Positions 42,979 through 52,404 of a stretch of DNA of 64,000 nucleotides are shown here, in pieces. This DNA comes from an uncultured Muribaculaceae bacterium (GTDB taxonomy: Bacteria; Bacteroidota; Bacteroidia; Bacteroidales; Muribaculaceae): positions 66,408 through 130,407 of the forward strand of contig CAJTZS010000005.1 in assembly GCA_910584055.1 (NCBI GenBank), written 5' to 3'. The stretch's first letter is position 1. Each line of letters begins with the position of its first letter. Under the pieces are notes generated by a model. The model was not told the DNA's origin. It was given only the letters and a program-made list of their open reading frames with translations, and searched no databases. The position numbers and the translations under genes are program-made.

Positions 42979-43626
42979 ATGAAGAGATCATTGATAATAT
43001 TAGTGATGACATTGTTTGGATTCGTTCCGGCAATGCATTCGGAAGATAAGGTTGAAATAATCAGAGGTGCCGATTTCCCCTTTTATCTGAAAGAGGCAGA
43101 GGCAGGAGATGGAGAAGGGATGCGGTGTGTGGCAGTGTGCTATCAGACCGGAGCCGGAGTGGAGAAAGATTTGCGCAAGGCATGGGAATGGTATGGCAAG
43201 GCTGCGGCAGAGGGGAATACGGAAGCTCAATATGCCATAGGCACTCTTTATCGTGATGGAATAGGGACGCGACAGAATTATAAAGAGTCTGCATATTGGT
43301 TTCGCAAGGCGGCTTCCAATGGTCATGCAAAAGCCATGGTCAATATAGCCCGGCAGTTTGCGGAAGGGAAGGGGGTTCTTGCAGATCAGCGTATTGCCGC
43401 CGAGAATTATTGGCGTGCCGCAGAGCGGGGGGAAGATGAAGGTGCATATCAGTTTGCCGTGATGCTCAGAGACGGAAAAGGTGTGGCAAAAGATCTTCCA
43501 CGAGCTTTGAAATATTTCACAAAAGCGGCGGCTCACGATTATAAAGATTCCAGAAGTCAGGCTGAAGCTCTTATTTCGCAAGGTGTCAGACTTTCACCGG
43601 ATAAAAACAAACATAAACACAAGTAA
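42979..43626 (+). CDS. Sel1-like repeat protein, exported
   Basis: 215 residues. Signal peptide (MKRSLIILVMTLFGFVPAMH). Four Sel1-type repeats follow, each with an A/G-rich helix pair: GVEKDLRKAWEWYGKAAAEG, GTRQNYKESAYWFRKAASNG, GVLADQRIAAENYWRAAERG and GVAKDLPRALKYFTKAAAHD. A His/Lys-rich end closes it. These repeats form a scaffold for protein contacts; the partner is unknown. serB follows 13 bases downstream, so the two are probably co-transcribed. Confidence 0.88.
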   Translation: MKRSLIILVMTLFGFVPAMHSEDKVEIIRGADFPFYLKEAEAGDGEGMRCVAVCYQTGAGVEKDLRKAWEWYGKAAAEGNTEAQYAIGTLYRDGIGTRQNYKESAYWFRKAASNGHAKAMVNIARQFAEGKGVLADQRIAAENYWRAAERGEDEGAYQFAVMLRDGKGVAKDLPRALKYFTKAAAHDYKDSRSQAEALISQGVRLSPDKNKHKHK

Positions 43627-43639
43627 GAAACTATAAACT

Positions 43640-44866
43640 ATGTCTACTAATAGAGAACTTATTCTTATAAATATATCAGGACCGGACAAAAGCGGTATAA
43701 CAGCCGAACTCACCGGTATTCTTGCACGTCACGATGCCGATATTCTCGACATCGGTCAGGCGGATATCCATCACACGTTGTCGTTAGGTATCCTTTTCAA
43801 GACAGATAGCCGACGCAGCGGGGAAATATTGAAGGAATTGCTTTTCAAGACAAATGACCTCAATGTTAAGGTTTCATTCAACATCATCAGCGAGGAGGAA
43901 TACAACAGCTGGGTGTCGCGACAGGGAAAGAACCGGTATATTGTCACAATCTTGGGACGCAAGATTACTGCGCGTCAGATCTCGGCTGTTTCGGGAATTA
44001 TTTCGGAGCAGGGACTTAATATCGAGACGATAACGCGTCTTACAGGACGTATGCCGCTCGATGAGCGCGAGCAGCCGGCGGCAAAGGGTTGCGTGGAGTT
44101 TTCCGTGCGCGGCAACATCAAGGACAAGGAGAAAATGCAGAGTGATTTCATGCATCTTGCGTCAGAACTTAATTTTGATATCTCGATGCAGGAGGATACG
44201 ATGTATCGCCGGAGCCGACGTCTGATTTGTTTTGATATGGATTCCACGCTTATACGCACAGAGGTGATTGATGAACTTGCCGATCGAGCCGGAGTGGGTG
44301 AGGAAGTGAGACGCATCACAGAGTCTGCCATGCGGGGCGAAATCGATTTCAAGGAGAGCTTTACTCAGCGTGTCAAACTCCTTAAGGGTCTTGATGTTTC
44401 GGTAATGAAAGATATTGCGGAAAAACTGCCTATCACTGAAGGGGTGGAACGGTTGATGGAGGTGTTGAAGCGCTCGGGCTATAAGACTGCAATCCTTTCG
44501 GGCGGTTTCACATATTTCGGTAACTATCTCAAACAGCGTTTCGGCTTTGACTATGTATATGCCAACGAACTGGAGATTGGAGAAGATGGTAAACTTACGG
44601 GGAATTATGTAGGAGATATTGTTGACGGACAGCGCAAGCGTGAACTGCTCCGTCTGCTTGCCCAAGTAGAGAATATCAATATTGCCCAGACTATTGCGGT
44701 AGGTGACGGTGCGAATGATCTCCCGATGCTTTCAGAGGCAGGACTCGGTATCGCTTTCCATGCCAAACCGAAGGTGAAGGCGGAGGCACAGCAGAGCATC
44801 TCTACAATCGGCATAGACGGTGTGCTCTATTTCCTCGGATTCAAGGATTCATACATCAAATCTTGA
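43640..44866 (+). CDS. serB: Phosphoserine phosphatase with N-terminal ACT domains
   Basis: 408 residues. Last step of serine synthesis: phosphoserine to serine and phosphate. ACT-like regulatory domains occupy about 1-180 (ILINISGPDKSGITAELTGI; a second one near IVTILGRKITARQISAVSGI). The HAD phosphatase domain has motif I DMDSTLIRTEVIDELA, motif II around ILSGGF, and GDGANDLPMLSEAGLG as the Mg-binding motif. All catalytic Asp residues are present. ACT domains suggest amino-acid feedback control. Confidence 0.95.
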   Translation: MSTNRELILINISGPDKSGITAELTGILARHDADILDIGQADIHHTLSLGILFKTDSRRSGEILKELLFKTNDLNVKVSFNIISEEEYNSWVSRQGKNRYIVTILGRKITARQISAVSGIISEQGLNIETITRLTGRMPLDEREQPAAKGCVEFSVRGNIKDKEKMQSDFMHLASELNFDISMQEDTMYRRSRRLICFDMDSTLIRTEVIDELADRAGVGEEVRRITESAMRGEIDFKESFTQRVKLLKGLDVSVMKDIAEKLPITEGVERLMEVLKRSGYKTAILSGGFTYFGNYLKQRFGFDYVYANELEIGEDGKLTGNYVGDIVDGQRKRELLRLLAQVENINIAQTIAVGDGANDLPMLSEAGLGIAFHAKPKVKAEAQQSISTIGIDGVLYFLGFKDSYIKS

Positions 44867-44929
44867 AACCATACGGTGCCATTTGTTGTTAATGTTTAAA
44901 GGTGATTAAAGAATCTTAACATCAAGGTT

Positions 44930-47260
44930 ATGGTAAAAAGGGTATTCCTGTCAATGCTTCTGGCGGTATTGGCATGTAACGTATCATTTTCTCAAACAGG
45001 CAATGATAGTGTTGTTCGTAGCGGTGGGAGAGAACGAGTAGGATTGGTGCTTAGTGGAGGCGGTGCGAAAGGTATTGCTCATGTCGGCGTGATCAAGGCT
45101 CTGGAGGATAACGACATTCCAATTGATTATGTAGCAGGAACATCCATGGGTGCAATTGTCGGCAGTCTCTATTCCTGCGGATGGTCACCCGAGAAGATGA
45201 TAAAGTTTTTTACCGCTCCCGATTTTATTTATTGGAGCACTGGTGTGATCAATCCGGACCATAAGTATTACCTCACCCAGCCTTCGCCAACTCCGCGATG
45301 GCTTACAGCAAACATCAATCTGCGCGACACCACTGCTTTTCTGAATCAGATTCTACCCTCAAATCTTGTGAGTCCGCTTCCGATGAACATAGAATTTCTG
45401 AAGATATACGGACCCTATACCCTGCAATGTCAGAGGAACTTCAATAAACTTTTTGTGCCATTCCGATGCGTCACGAGTGATGTGTATCACAAACGCAAGA
45501 TAGTTCTTCATGGTGGTTCTTTGGGAGACGCCGTGCGCGCCTCGATGAGTTTCCCTTTTGTGTTCAAGCCGATAAAGATGGATGGGGTGCTTGTTTATGA
45601 CGGAGGAATTTACGATAATTTCCCGGTTGATGTTATGGAGACGGCGTTTCATCCTGATTTTATTATCGGTGTGTCGGTGTCGGGAGCCGATAAGAAACCT
45701 CAGCCAAATAATGTGTATAGTCAGTTGGAGGATATGATTATCCAGAACAATGATTATAGCGTGCCGGCAAAGAATGGCATTAAGATCCAAGTTCCGGTGC
45801 TCGATTTTGGAGTTCTCGATTTTGCCAAAGCCCAGACCATTTATGACATCGGTTATAAGACTGGAATGGAGATGGTGGATTCCATAAAGAAACGTATTCA
45901 TGCGCGTGTGCCTTTGAATGAGGTTACGGCACGTCGTGAAACCTTTGCTTCCCGAACTCCCGCGCTGACGTTTGATTCAGTGGAGGTGACAGGAGCCAAA
46001 GGGGAGCAGGCTCGCTATCTGGAATATCTTTTCGAGGGTAATGGTCGCAAACCGATAGGAATCGATAGGGTAGAGAATTCTTATTATCGTGCGGTAACAG
46101 ACGGCACACTGCGCAATCTTGTGCCTCAGCTTGAGATGTGTAAGAATAATCGCAACACACTCCTTCTCGAAGCTTCGCTTCAGCGCCCATGGTCGCTGGG
46201 GGTCGGAGGATGGATAACATCCACTGCCAACAGTATGCTCTATGTGGATTTCGGATATCATTCGTTAAGTTTCAACTCTCTTGATGTCAATGTGAGCGGA
46301 TGGGTAGGACAGTCATATCTTGCCGGAATGGTAAGCGGTAAATTCACTATCCGCAGTTCTGTGCCTTCGTTCGTCAGGGTTGAGGGAGTTATGAGCCGTC
46401 AGAAATTCTACGACTCGCAGCTGCTGTTTTATGAAAATTCCACACCAACCTTCATCACTGAGGTTGATAACTTCATACGTGCCTCATATGAATGGGCAAT
46501 CGGTATGCGAGCCAAGGGATATGCAAGCTTGGGTTACGGCTATATGTCGGATTCGTATTACCCCACAAACGTGACTGACTATTCGCAGACATCCAAAGAT
46601 AAGACACAATATCAGTTGGGAGTATTCCGCGCCGGAGTGGAAAGCAATCTTCTCAACGACAACATGTATCCTAATGCCGGCTATCACTGGAAAGCCAATC
46701 TGACATTGAGTTATGAATCGTCGCGCTATACTCCTCATGGCGACAAATCTCTGCGCACATCGTATAATGGCGCTCCGCGCGCGGCTTTGGAAGGTTACTG
46801 GAAGCAATTCTTCCCTCTGCACCGCAAGGTAAAATTAGGTGTAATGGCGAATGCCATGGGCACGTTGCAACACCTGAGACAGAATTATACCGCCACCTTG
46901 ATACATGCAGCAGCATTTGCCCCTACACCATCTACTCAAAACTACTTCAATGAAGCCTTCCGCTCCGACAATTATGTGGCGGCGGGTCTGATTCCGGTTT
47001 GGAATCCGGTAGGTAAATTCCAGTTGAGAGGGGATTTCTATGTATATTCTCCGATAAGGAATCTTGTGCCGGATAGAGAGCGAGCCCGCTACGACGGATG
47101 GTTCCGCAAAGCAGAATTCATCGGTGAGGTAGCCGCCGTCTACAACTTCCCCTTCGCCAGCCTCTCTCTCTACGGCAACTACCTCTCCTATCCAGCCCAC
47201 AACTGGAACATCGGCATCAACTTCGGCCTCCTCTTCCACGCCCCCAAACTCCTCCATTGA
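44930..47260 (+). CDS. Patatin-like phospholipase with C-terminal BamA-type barrel
   Basis: 776 residues. Signal peptide (MVKRVFLSMLLAVLACNVSF). Patatin domain at about 35-330: oxyanion loop SGGGAKGIAHVG, nucleophile elbow GTSMG and catalytic DGG in VYDGGIYDNFP. A single POTRA-like segment follows (DSVEVTGAKGEQARYLEYLF), then a beta-barrel region to the C-terminus with repeated aromatic strands. This resembles the PlpD-type outer-membrane proteins, in which the lipase is attached to a barrel. The catalytic dyad is intact. It converges on the fimbrillin-like operon. Confidence 0.9.
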   Translation: MVKRVFLSMLLAVLACNVSFSQTGNDSVVRSGGRERVGLVLSGGGAKGIAHVGVIKALEDNDIPIDYVAGTSMGAIVGSLYSCGWSPEKMIKFFTAPDFIYWSTGVINPDHKYYLTQPSPTPRWLTANINLRDTTAFLNQILPSNLVSPLPMNIEFLKIYGPYTLQCQRNFNKLFVPFRCVTSDVYHKRKIVLHGGSLGDAVRASMSFPFVFKPIKMDGVLVYDGGIYDNFPVDVMETAFHPDFIIGVSVSGADKKPQPNNVYSQLEDMIIQNNDYSVPAKNGIKIQVPVLDFGVLDFAKAQTIYDIGYKTGMEMVDSIKKRIHARVPLNEVTARRETFASRTPALTFDSVEVTGAKGEQARYLEYLFEGNGRKPIGIDRVENSYYRAVTDGTLRNLVPQLEMCKNNRNTLLLEASLQRPWSLGVGGWITSTANSMLYVDFGYHSLSFNSLDVNVSGWVGQSYLAGMVSGKFTIRSSVPSFVRVEGVMSRQKFYDSQLLFYENSTPTFITEVDNFIRASYEWAIGMRAKGYASLGYGYMSDSYYPTNVTDYSQTSKDKTQYQLGVFRAGVESNLLNDNMYPNAGYHWKANLTLSYESSRYTPHGDKSLRTSYNGAPRAALEGYWKQFFPLHRKVKLGVMANAMGTLQHLRQNYTATLIHAAAFAPTPSTQNYFNEAFRSDNYVAAGLIPVWNPVGKFQLRGDFYVYSPIRNLVPDRERARYDGWFRKAEFIGEVAAVYNFPFASLSLYGNYLSYPAHNWNIGINFGLLFHAPKLLH

Positions 47261-47279
47261 TTTCTTTTCCATCGGTAAA

Positions 47280-47350
47280 GAAACAGGGGCCGACTCGCGT
47301 CGTCCCCATGTTTCCGATTGAAATACTAAAATCTCAGATTTCGGTATTTC
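47280..47350. terminator. Pair of hairpins between converging genes
   Basis: First hairpin 47280-47314 (gaaac, gggg and cgac pairing with gtcg, cccc and gtttc around loop tcgc). Second hairpin 47320-47350 (gaaatac with gtatttc and inner aaatc/gattt). They lie between the patatin stop (47260) and the EEP lipoprotein stop (47384), and probably end both transcripts. Confidence 0.6.
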
Positions 47351-47383
47351 TTTCTGTTATAATTGTATAATTTGGAAATTTTC

Positions 47384-49258
47384 TTATTTCGTTCTCACGT
47401 ATGAGAATTCTATTACAACCGGATAATGGTCACCGAAGGCTTTACCATCCATGTTCCCGAAAGATTCATCGGCAAGATAACCGTTGGCCTTTATCTGGGT
47501 TTTGTTTGAGGTGCGGTTGATGTAGAATACCTTGTCTACAATCTCCCCTTTCTGATAGCCATAGCCGTTTCCTGTAGGACCGAAATCATCGGTATCAGCG
47601 TTTGTATCCTTATTTGGCGGTATAGCCATTATAGATTTACCATGGTTGGACACTCCGAGATAATCGCCGTTCCAATAATAATCAATCCAGGGATCGTTAA
47701 TGCACCATCCATCGGTGTCGTTGATTCTCTTTATAAGTCGTTCATATATTTCATGACGGGTGTACCGGAGGTTGGTGTCTCCCATAAAAATAATCGGTCT
47801 GCCATTGTTATTGGCAAGTATTGCGTCCGCTATCTGTGTTAGCTGGGCGTGCTGGGCCTCCTTACGCGCTCCTTCGCCGTAAGTGTTCATATGAGTGATA
47901 TACACATCAATCTCAGTGCCGTCGGCAAGAGTAACCAGATAATAGCGGTATCCTTTGCTAATTAGTGTGTTTGCGCCTTCTGTAAGTCCTCCGGCAGATT
48001 GATTGAATGCTGTCCAAGACTCTCCGCTTACCGACACTCCCTTTTTCTTCCAGAAGAAGCCCAAGCCATCAGTGTTTTTATTGCCGCTTGTGCTTAGAAC
48101 ATCTCCGCGCCAAGTCCCCGCATTATAATTTACGAGAGCCTCGGTCAGTTCATTATTATAATGGAAATTTTCAGAAACACCGAAGAAATCCCATTTATAA
48201 TCGTCATTCACCCGTTTGCCCATGATGGCTGTGCCTTCGGCTCCCGGACCATCAGAGTTAATACTTCCTAACACATAGTTGATGTCCTTGAGCCCATCAA
48301 CATTATAGCTTGCAGCGGTGAAACTGCCGCGGATAACATCTTCCTCCGGTGTGACAGGTTGTTCTATCCAACCGTATTCAGTTTTATCCTTGTATGCTGA
48401 AAGACGCAATGGAAATGTGTAGAAATTACCGGGTTGAAAATCTATGCCGATGGTAACATGAAACGATACCAGCCGTTTGTCAGTCATTACAGCTATTGTG
48501 AGCACATCGCCATTTTTGAGGTTTGGGAACATGCTCATGAAGCAAACCGACTCAGTGCCAAGTTGCACGGGATCTGTCCAGACAGCCTTGGTTGTGGTGT
48601 TACCATCTTGTGGTATCGTCAATGAGCCGTCGACCGCACTGAATGTAAAGTCTCCGGACATGGTAAGTGGAACGTCATCTCGTTTTGCGCTGAACTCCAC
48701 AGACTTAACCGATTCTTGGACCATGTCGCTTTCTGTGCCGTCAAGGACTATGCGCGCAAGAGAAAGGAGATGCGTGAAATTGATGTCAGTATCCGCCGCA
48801 CCGGAAGCGATTTCTCCATATTTGTAGTCAGCCTCGATATGATGGTTGGCTGAGATTGTGCGCTCCTTGGGGAGTGTTCCGGAAAGTGCAGACGCGGGTT
48901 TGTTGTCGTTGGCAGCGGAATATGGGAAGTAGGCATATTTCAATACACCCTTGCTGTTGCCCGAGAAGGAGGTTTTAGGGCTGTTTGCCGTGGCATTATT
49001 TGTGAAAGGGACGTTAGTGTCATCGTTGCCGTAAATACCGATGACATCATGGGGCTCCCAGAGCATGCCGACGAAATTGCTTCTGAGGGTTGCGCCATCT
49101 ATACATGAGCGTGTTTCACTGCGAGCGTCTTCGATAGTTGCCGTGACAGTACGTTCTTGCATGTGGCGTGCTTCGTCAAACCGGTCAGCGCAACCCGTCA
49201 AGAATAGCGTGAATGAAAGCCACGCCATTCCTGCGGGGAGAATTGATTTAAAATTCAT
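47384..49258 (-). CDS. Lipoprotein: fimbrillin-like N-terminus fused to endonuclease/exonuclease/phosphatase (EEP) domain
   Basis: 624 residues. SPII signal with lipobox LTGC (about Cys23). Residues about 35-300 resemble the Mfa-like/fimbrillin family (WEPHDVIGIYGNDDTNVPF, FTHLLSLARIVLDG). From about 310 an EEP domain follows, with the family's catalytic set: Asn in TAASYNVDGL, Glu in FFGVSENF, YITHMNTYGEGAR, the metal-binding IIFMGDTNLRYTRHE and GDHYPVVIEF. EEP enzymes cut phosphodiesters in nucleic acids, sphingomyelin or inositol phosphates; which applies here is unknown. It should sit on the outer membrane. It is 18 bases after the PI-PLC-like gene and last in the operon. Confidence 0.82.
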   Translation of the reverse strand: MNFKSILPAGMAWLSFTLFLTGCADRFDEARHMQERTVTATIEDARSETRSCIDGATLRSNFVGMLWEPHDVIGIYGNDDTNVPFTNNATANSPKTSFSGNSKGVLKYAYFPYSAANDNKPASALSGTLPKERTISANHHIEADYKYGEIASGAADTDINFTHLLSLARIVLDGTESDMVQESVKSVEFSAKRDDVPLTMSGDFTFSAVDGSLTIPQDGNTTTKAVWTDPVQLGTESVCFMSMFPNLKNGDVLTIAVMTDKRLVSFHVTIGIDFQPGNFYTFPLRLSAYKDKTEYGWIEQPVTPEEDVIRGSFTAASYNVDGLKDINYVLGSINSDGPGAEGTAIMGKRVNDDYKWDFFGVSENFHYNNELTEALVNYNAGTWRGDVLSTSGNKNTDGLGFFWKKKGVSVSGESWTAFNQSAGGLTEGANTLISKGYRYYLVTLADGTEIDVYITHMNTYGEGARKEAQHAQLTQIADAILANNNGRPIIFMGDTNLRYTRHEIYERLIKRINDTDGWCINDPWIDYYWNGDYLGVSNHGKSIMAIPPNKDTNADTDDFGPTGNGYGYQKGEIVDKVFYINRTSNKTQIKANGYLADESFGNMDGKAFGDHYPVVIEFSYVRTK

Positions 49259-49276
49259 GGTTAATCAGATGTTTGG

Positions 49277-51748
49277 TTATTGTACAGTCCAGGCGTTTCC
49301 ACCATCCTTGTGTGAAGAGGAATAGTTGGCAGGTGTCGCCGACTGATTTGATGCATCCGGCCATGCCGCCTCATTCGGATTGCGGTGAAGGCGGAAGAGG
49401 CGGTTCATCTTGATGATGTTCTCAACAATATTGCCGCTGTCGAATGACGCTATTGTGCCTCCGGTTGTCGGGTCAATGGCGTTCGTTATCTTTTTGGTGA
49501 TGAAATTCATAAGGACAATGCCGAATGGAGCGTATTCTCCGTTTGAAAGTCTGTCCTCAATCTGTTTGTTGATCCAAGGATTCATTCGTCTTGCGAAATT
49601 CAGTGCGCTTGTAGTTCCTCCTTCGACAGCCGTAGCCTGAGAACCACCTGCACCAATCAAATTCCACATGTTGTATCTGTCGTTATCCAATAGAATCTTG
49701 CTGTTACGTACAATGCGTCTTATGGCTGTGTAGCGTTCGTCATATGTTGGAAGTGCGACAGAGGCATTGTCGGTTAATAATGTTCTGTTGGCGATAGTAT
49801 AGTTGCAGTACAATGTATTTGCGTTCAATCCTAACAATGCATTTGTAACTACATTCATGTCCTGGCTTGGAAGCGAGGTAATTTCGTATTTAAGGTAACT
49901 GTCGTTCCATGTTTTCCAATGCATTTGAGCGATAGGTGCTGTTCCAACTTCCCTTTGCTTATTTATGTAGGTGAATATAGCAGGAAGATTATCCTGATAA
50001 TTCCCTTTCGTTATGTTACCTCCGGGGAGATTTCCGGCAACATTAACCTGTAGGATCAATCTGCCGCTAACCTGACCGATTGTAGTATTCTCAGAGATTT
50101 CCTCACCAGCATTATATCCATATATTAACTGTTTGTCTGCTTCTGACAGAGCATTGTATTCCGTGTACAACCCCTCTAACCAGTAGGCATAGTCACTTGC
50201 TCGGTGACCGCCGTCTCCGCCATCTGCATATTGTAGTACCAATACTCCATATCCGGCTTGTTTGGTTCGGATTGCGGCTATTAGGTTCGTCATTATAGTC
50301 CGTATTCTTAAGCGTCTATCTCGTAATGTTTCAGGACCATATCCTCCGTTATCCCTGTTTGATCCTGTACCTGACACTACAACACCGTCATGTGTCCAAC
50401 TTAATCCACTTCTTGAAATTGTGGATCTGGTTTCCACAGAGAATGCCCTCACTCCGGCATCCCACATCTCCTGCACTGTTAATTTTGTGCCATCAGAAAC
50501 ATCGTTGGAAATATCGGTGCTACCTTCATTTCCTTGATATTCTACCTGTCGTGAATACCACGCACCGGGTAGTGATAAATCTGTGATGTAGACATTTCTC
50601 GGAATTTGTTTCATCCATGTAGCCTTGTCAAATGTGATTGGCATATTGACAGCGAATTGCGGCATCACAAGTTTGTGAATCTTACCGGGTTCAAGTCTTC
50701 CGGATGTTTCGCTTGCCGGGGTAAGTGAACGTTCATAAAGGCCGGCGGTGGTCCTGACGCGAAGCTTCCACTCCGAACTTACGCTCACATTGGATACAGG
50801 GATTGCAAAAACATTAAAGTTTATGGTCTCGTCACGTTTTATCGTGAGATAACCTCCGTCTGCCTTCACTAATTGCACATGGATGATATTGGGTTCTTTC
50901 TCTTCATTACCTGTTACATCCACGACGGGTGCATTTTCGCAGTTAACATCGAATTTTGCTTTGAAATTACCGCATAGATTCACTCCCGTCGGAGCCACAA
51001 TCGTGATGTCTTCAATTGCAAGATCGGGATTGCCGTTTTCATCACCCGGTTGAATCTGAATACCCGAATTCCCGTCCAAGACATCATATCCGGTAAATTG
51101 GATATTAAATGCCGTAGTGAACGGTATATACCTTAAATTCACCACTTCCTCATTTCCCATCATTTTCTGCGCATACATCAGGGCATCCGGATATTTCTGC
51201 TTCGTTTCGTCAACCGGAGTCCCGACCCAGTTTTTATCCGTAGGTTGACTGGGGAATTCAATAATCTGATAGTTGCGCACGTTTAGGCTGGCTACAGCTT
51301 CTTTGCCGTCTGTACCTTCGAAACTGAAAGAGTTCTTGATCAAATCATTATTAATGTCGGTATATGATTCCGGATATACGGAATAGAAAGTCTGAGGGAG
51401 GTTCTCGCCCCACTGAAGGCCTGTGTCTCCTACCTTTATCATAGCCGAGGCATAGTTCTGGTCTGTGGAGCCGTCTTGAGTCGAGATTGAATAGACCGCT
51501 GTTTTCACAGAACATTGCGGGCCTGCGAGGAGCACTTTGTCTCCATTGCACCAATAGATGGGGAATGCTTCCGGAGTGCCTGTCGGTTCTCCATAGGTAG
51601 TACGGGTGTTATTGTATTGTGATTTTTCGAGATTGGCTGAAAATGCAATTTCGCTGCCGGGGTTCTGTGTGTGCCCCGGACGATATACCTCATCTTTGCA
51701 TGCGGTCAAAATTAGTGAAGGTATTATGGCAAGAAATATTTTCTTCAT
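49277..51748 (-). CDS. Lipoprotein: fimbrillin-like N-terminus with degenerate PI-PLC-like domain
   Basis: 823 residues. SPII signal with lipobox LTAC (about Cys17). The first part (about 25-380) resembles fimbrillin-family beta domains (TTRTTYG, FSVYPESYT). From about 390 a PI-PLC X-like TIM barrel begins: ITDLSLPGAWYS, VQEMWDAGVRAFSVETR and SWTHDGVVVSG. In active PI-PLCs the first motif reads PGTHDS and its His is catalytic; here His-Asp is replaced by Trp-Tyr. The second His (THDG) is kept. The protein may therefore bind rather than cleave. The ATG at 51748 opens the signal peptide. C-terminal end GGNAWTVQ. Confidence 0.75.
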   Translation of the reverse strand: MKKIFLAIIPSLILTACKDEVYRPGHTQNPGSEIAFSANLEKSQYNNTRTTYGEPTGTPEAFPIYWCNGDKVLLAGPQCSVKTAVYSISTQDGSTDQNYASAMIKVGDTGLQWGENLPQTFYSVYPESYTDINNDLIKNSFSFEGTDGKEAVASLNVRNYQIIEFPSQPTDKNWVGTPVDETKQKYPDALMYAQKMMGNEEVVNLRYIPFTTAFNIQFTGYDVLDGNSGIQIQPGDENGNPDLAIEDITIVAPTGVNLCGNFKAKFDVNCENAPVVDVTGNEEKEPNIIHVQLVKADGGYLTIKRDETINFNVFAIPVSNVSVSSEWKLRVRTTAGLYERSLTPASETSGRLEPGKIHKLVMPQFAVNMPITFDKATWMKQIPRNVYITDLSLPGAWYSRQVEYQGNEGSTDISNDVSDGTKLTVQEMWDAGVRAFSVETRSTISRSGLSWTHDGVVVSGTGSNRDNGGYGPETLRDRRLRIRTIMTNLIAAIRTKQAGYGVLVLQYADGGDGGHRASDYAYWLEGLYTEYNALSEADKQLIYGYNAGEEISENTTIGQVSGRLILQVNVAGNLPGGNITKGNYQDNLPAIFTYINKQREVGTAPIAQMHWKTWNDSYLKYEITSLPSQDMNVVTNALLGLNANTLYCNYTIANRTLLTDNASVALPTYDERYTAIRRIVRNSKILLDNDRYNMWNLIGAGGSQATAVEGGTTSALNFARRMNPWINKQIEDRLSNGEYAPFGIVLMNFITKKITNAIDPTTGGTIASFDSGNIVENIIKMNRLFRLHRNPNEAAWPDASNQSATPANYSSSHKDGGNAWTVQ

Positions 51749-51782
51749 AATAGGATAGTCGTGATTTTGTTGATTGTTGATA

Positions 51783-51995
51783 TTAATTAGCTGTGAAATC
51801 CCAGCCGTTGCCGTTATTGCCCAATGACGATGCTGAATTTTCCAATTCAAAAGCATTGTTTACGTCCTGTGCCTGAATTTGTCCGGTCTGCTCGTTGTTC
51901 GGGTTCTGTATATCTGCTGAACCCGAACATATCGGATTCTCCAGAACCACCTTCGTTACCTCCATATCTGGAGCGATATAAACTTTCCTTTCCAT
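51783..51995 (-). CDS. Small conserved-type Bacteroidetes protein, 70 residues
   Basis: The sequence starts MERKVYIAPDMEVTKVVLEN, followed by PICSGS and a low-complexity Asn/Gln/Glu-rich middle, and ends GNGWDFTAN. This layout (a K-Y-I-A-P start, a short beta strand, a Cys or Ser, and a Trp near the end) recalls small proteins that often precede surface-protein operons in Bacteroidales; their role is unknown. No signal peptide is seen. The next gene in the operon starts 34 bases downstream. The GN-x-W end resembles that of the PI-PLC-like protein. The start at 51995 is the only ATG that fits this pattern. Confidence 0.65.
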   Translation of the reverse strand: MERKVYIAPDMEVTKVVLENPICSGSADIQNPNNEQTGQIQAQDVNNAFELENSASSLGNNGNGWDFTAN

Positions 51996-52209
51996 GTTAT
52001 TTTCCAAATATATTTGTAATATGTTGCTAAACAACTTCAATATTTTCAAACCCAATAATCCCGGGCTTGCAAATCAAAAGTATTAAGTATCTCTTGCTAA
52101 GAGATACTTAGGTTTGATTTATTGATTTGATTTGCAAGAGGTTGAAAGGAATTGAAATTGATAATATTCAAGTATTTAATTTGTCAACAACAATCGGACG
52201 GCCGTCAAA

Positions 52210-52291
52210 TGTAGGGATGCTCCCCGGAGCATCCGAAATTACTGGCGCAATACATTATTATTTATCGGCTGCACCAGGGTGCAGCCCTACA
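52210..52291. repeat. REPIN-like inverted repeat, copy 2
   Basis: Same 82-base length and arms as 11831-11912 (tgtagggatgctccccgg... ...gcaccagggtgc...ccctaca), with a different middle. It lies inside the segment flanked by the 36-bp inverted repeats. Confidence 0.7.
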
Positions 52292-52371
52292 TTGATACAC
52301 ATCCATTTACACAAGGAATATTAATAAACGGTTATTTGTGTCGTGATGATGAATAAATAATTGTGTAAAAA

Positions 52372-52404
52372 ATTGATTATTTATAAATAATTGTGTAATT
52401 TTGC
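52372..52404 (+). promoter_or_regulatory. Promoter-like element abutting the right inverted repeat
   Basis: ATTG at 52372-52375, 21 bases, then TAATTTTG at 52397-52404 directly against the 22-bp hairpin. It points to the right, away from the fimbrillin-like operon, where no gene on the plus strand follows before rmuC (minus strand). A direct repeat of aataattgtgtaa lies around it. Confidence 0.5.
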
